A stretch of 5,738 nucleotides of DNA from Patescibacteria group bacterium (GTDB taxonomy: Bacteria > Patescibacteriota > Minisyncoccia > Phycocordibacterales > UBA9973). The stretch is taken from the NCBI GenBank assembly GCA_018813625.1, contig JAHJBA010000013.1:1-5738 (forward strand), read 5' to 3'. The notes beneath the pieces were generated by a model. The model was given only the letters and a program-made list of their open reading frames with translations, searched no databases and was not told the DNA's origin. Both the position numbers and the translations under genes were made by a program. Every line of letters begins with the position of its first letter. Position 1 is the first letter of the stretch. Of the stretch, positions 5,728-5,738 are shown in pieces.

Positions 5728-5738
5728 GGTGCTTCGGA

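Noticed and set aside
1..5738. CRISPR array, tRNA or rRNA genes
   Set aside because: No regularly spaced repeats of CRISPR type and no cloverleaf or rRNA-like sequence were seen on either strand by eye.

Overview
The window carries a compact accessory locus built around a BcgI-like (type IIB) restriction-modification system. The host cannot be named from the sequence. The four plus-strand genes are AT-rich (about 35% GC in a hand-counted 60-base line of the methylase gene), and none has a Shine-Dalgarno sequence in front of its start. The 3' flank is clearly richer (about 47-48% GC in two hand-counted lines), and GC-rich hairpins lie near the 5' side. This fits a horizontally acquired island. 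The two promoters seen are ordinary sigma-70 type, as in a proteobacterium. The SD-less, A/T-rich start contexts would also suit a Bacteroidota origin of the core genes.

Layout. Positions 1-289 hold no convincing gene: a mostly AT-rich stretch, a run of eight G and two hairpins. A small GIY-YIG-fold protein (290-580) is read leftward. Positions 581-702 form a divergent control region with two back-to-back promoters of near-consensus hexamers and 17-bp spacers, plus a dyad placed exactly in the spacer of the rightward promoter. Rightward from there run a LexA/UmuD-like self-cleaving repressor (703-1347), a fused nuclease-methyltransferase (1354-3189), its specificity subunit (3176-4180, overlapping by 14 bp) and a coiled-coil protein with two membrane segments (4196-5569). 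The four genes are separated by 6, -14 and 15 bp and are almost certainly one operon. After 5569 the composition changes and the sequence is full of inverted repeats up to the window end.

How it may work. The nuclease-methylase (PE...ECK nuclease, then methylase motif I and NPPY) and the two-TRD specificity protein match the A and B subunits of BcgI-type enzymes in order, size and domain content. Such enzymes methylate adenine and cut on both sides of a bipartite site. The first gene has a winged-helix-like N-terminus, a Cys-Gly cleavage site and a Ser/Lys dyad, so it probably represses the operon and is removed by autoproteolysis, for example on DNA damage. The last gene is unrecognised. Its position suggests a membrane-linked accessory or effector, making the whole a candidate damage-responsive, two-layer defence module. 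That last step is inference.
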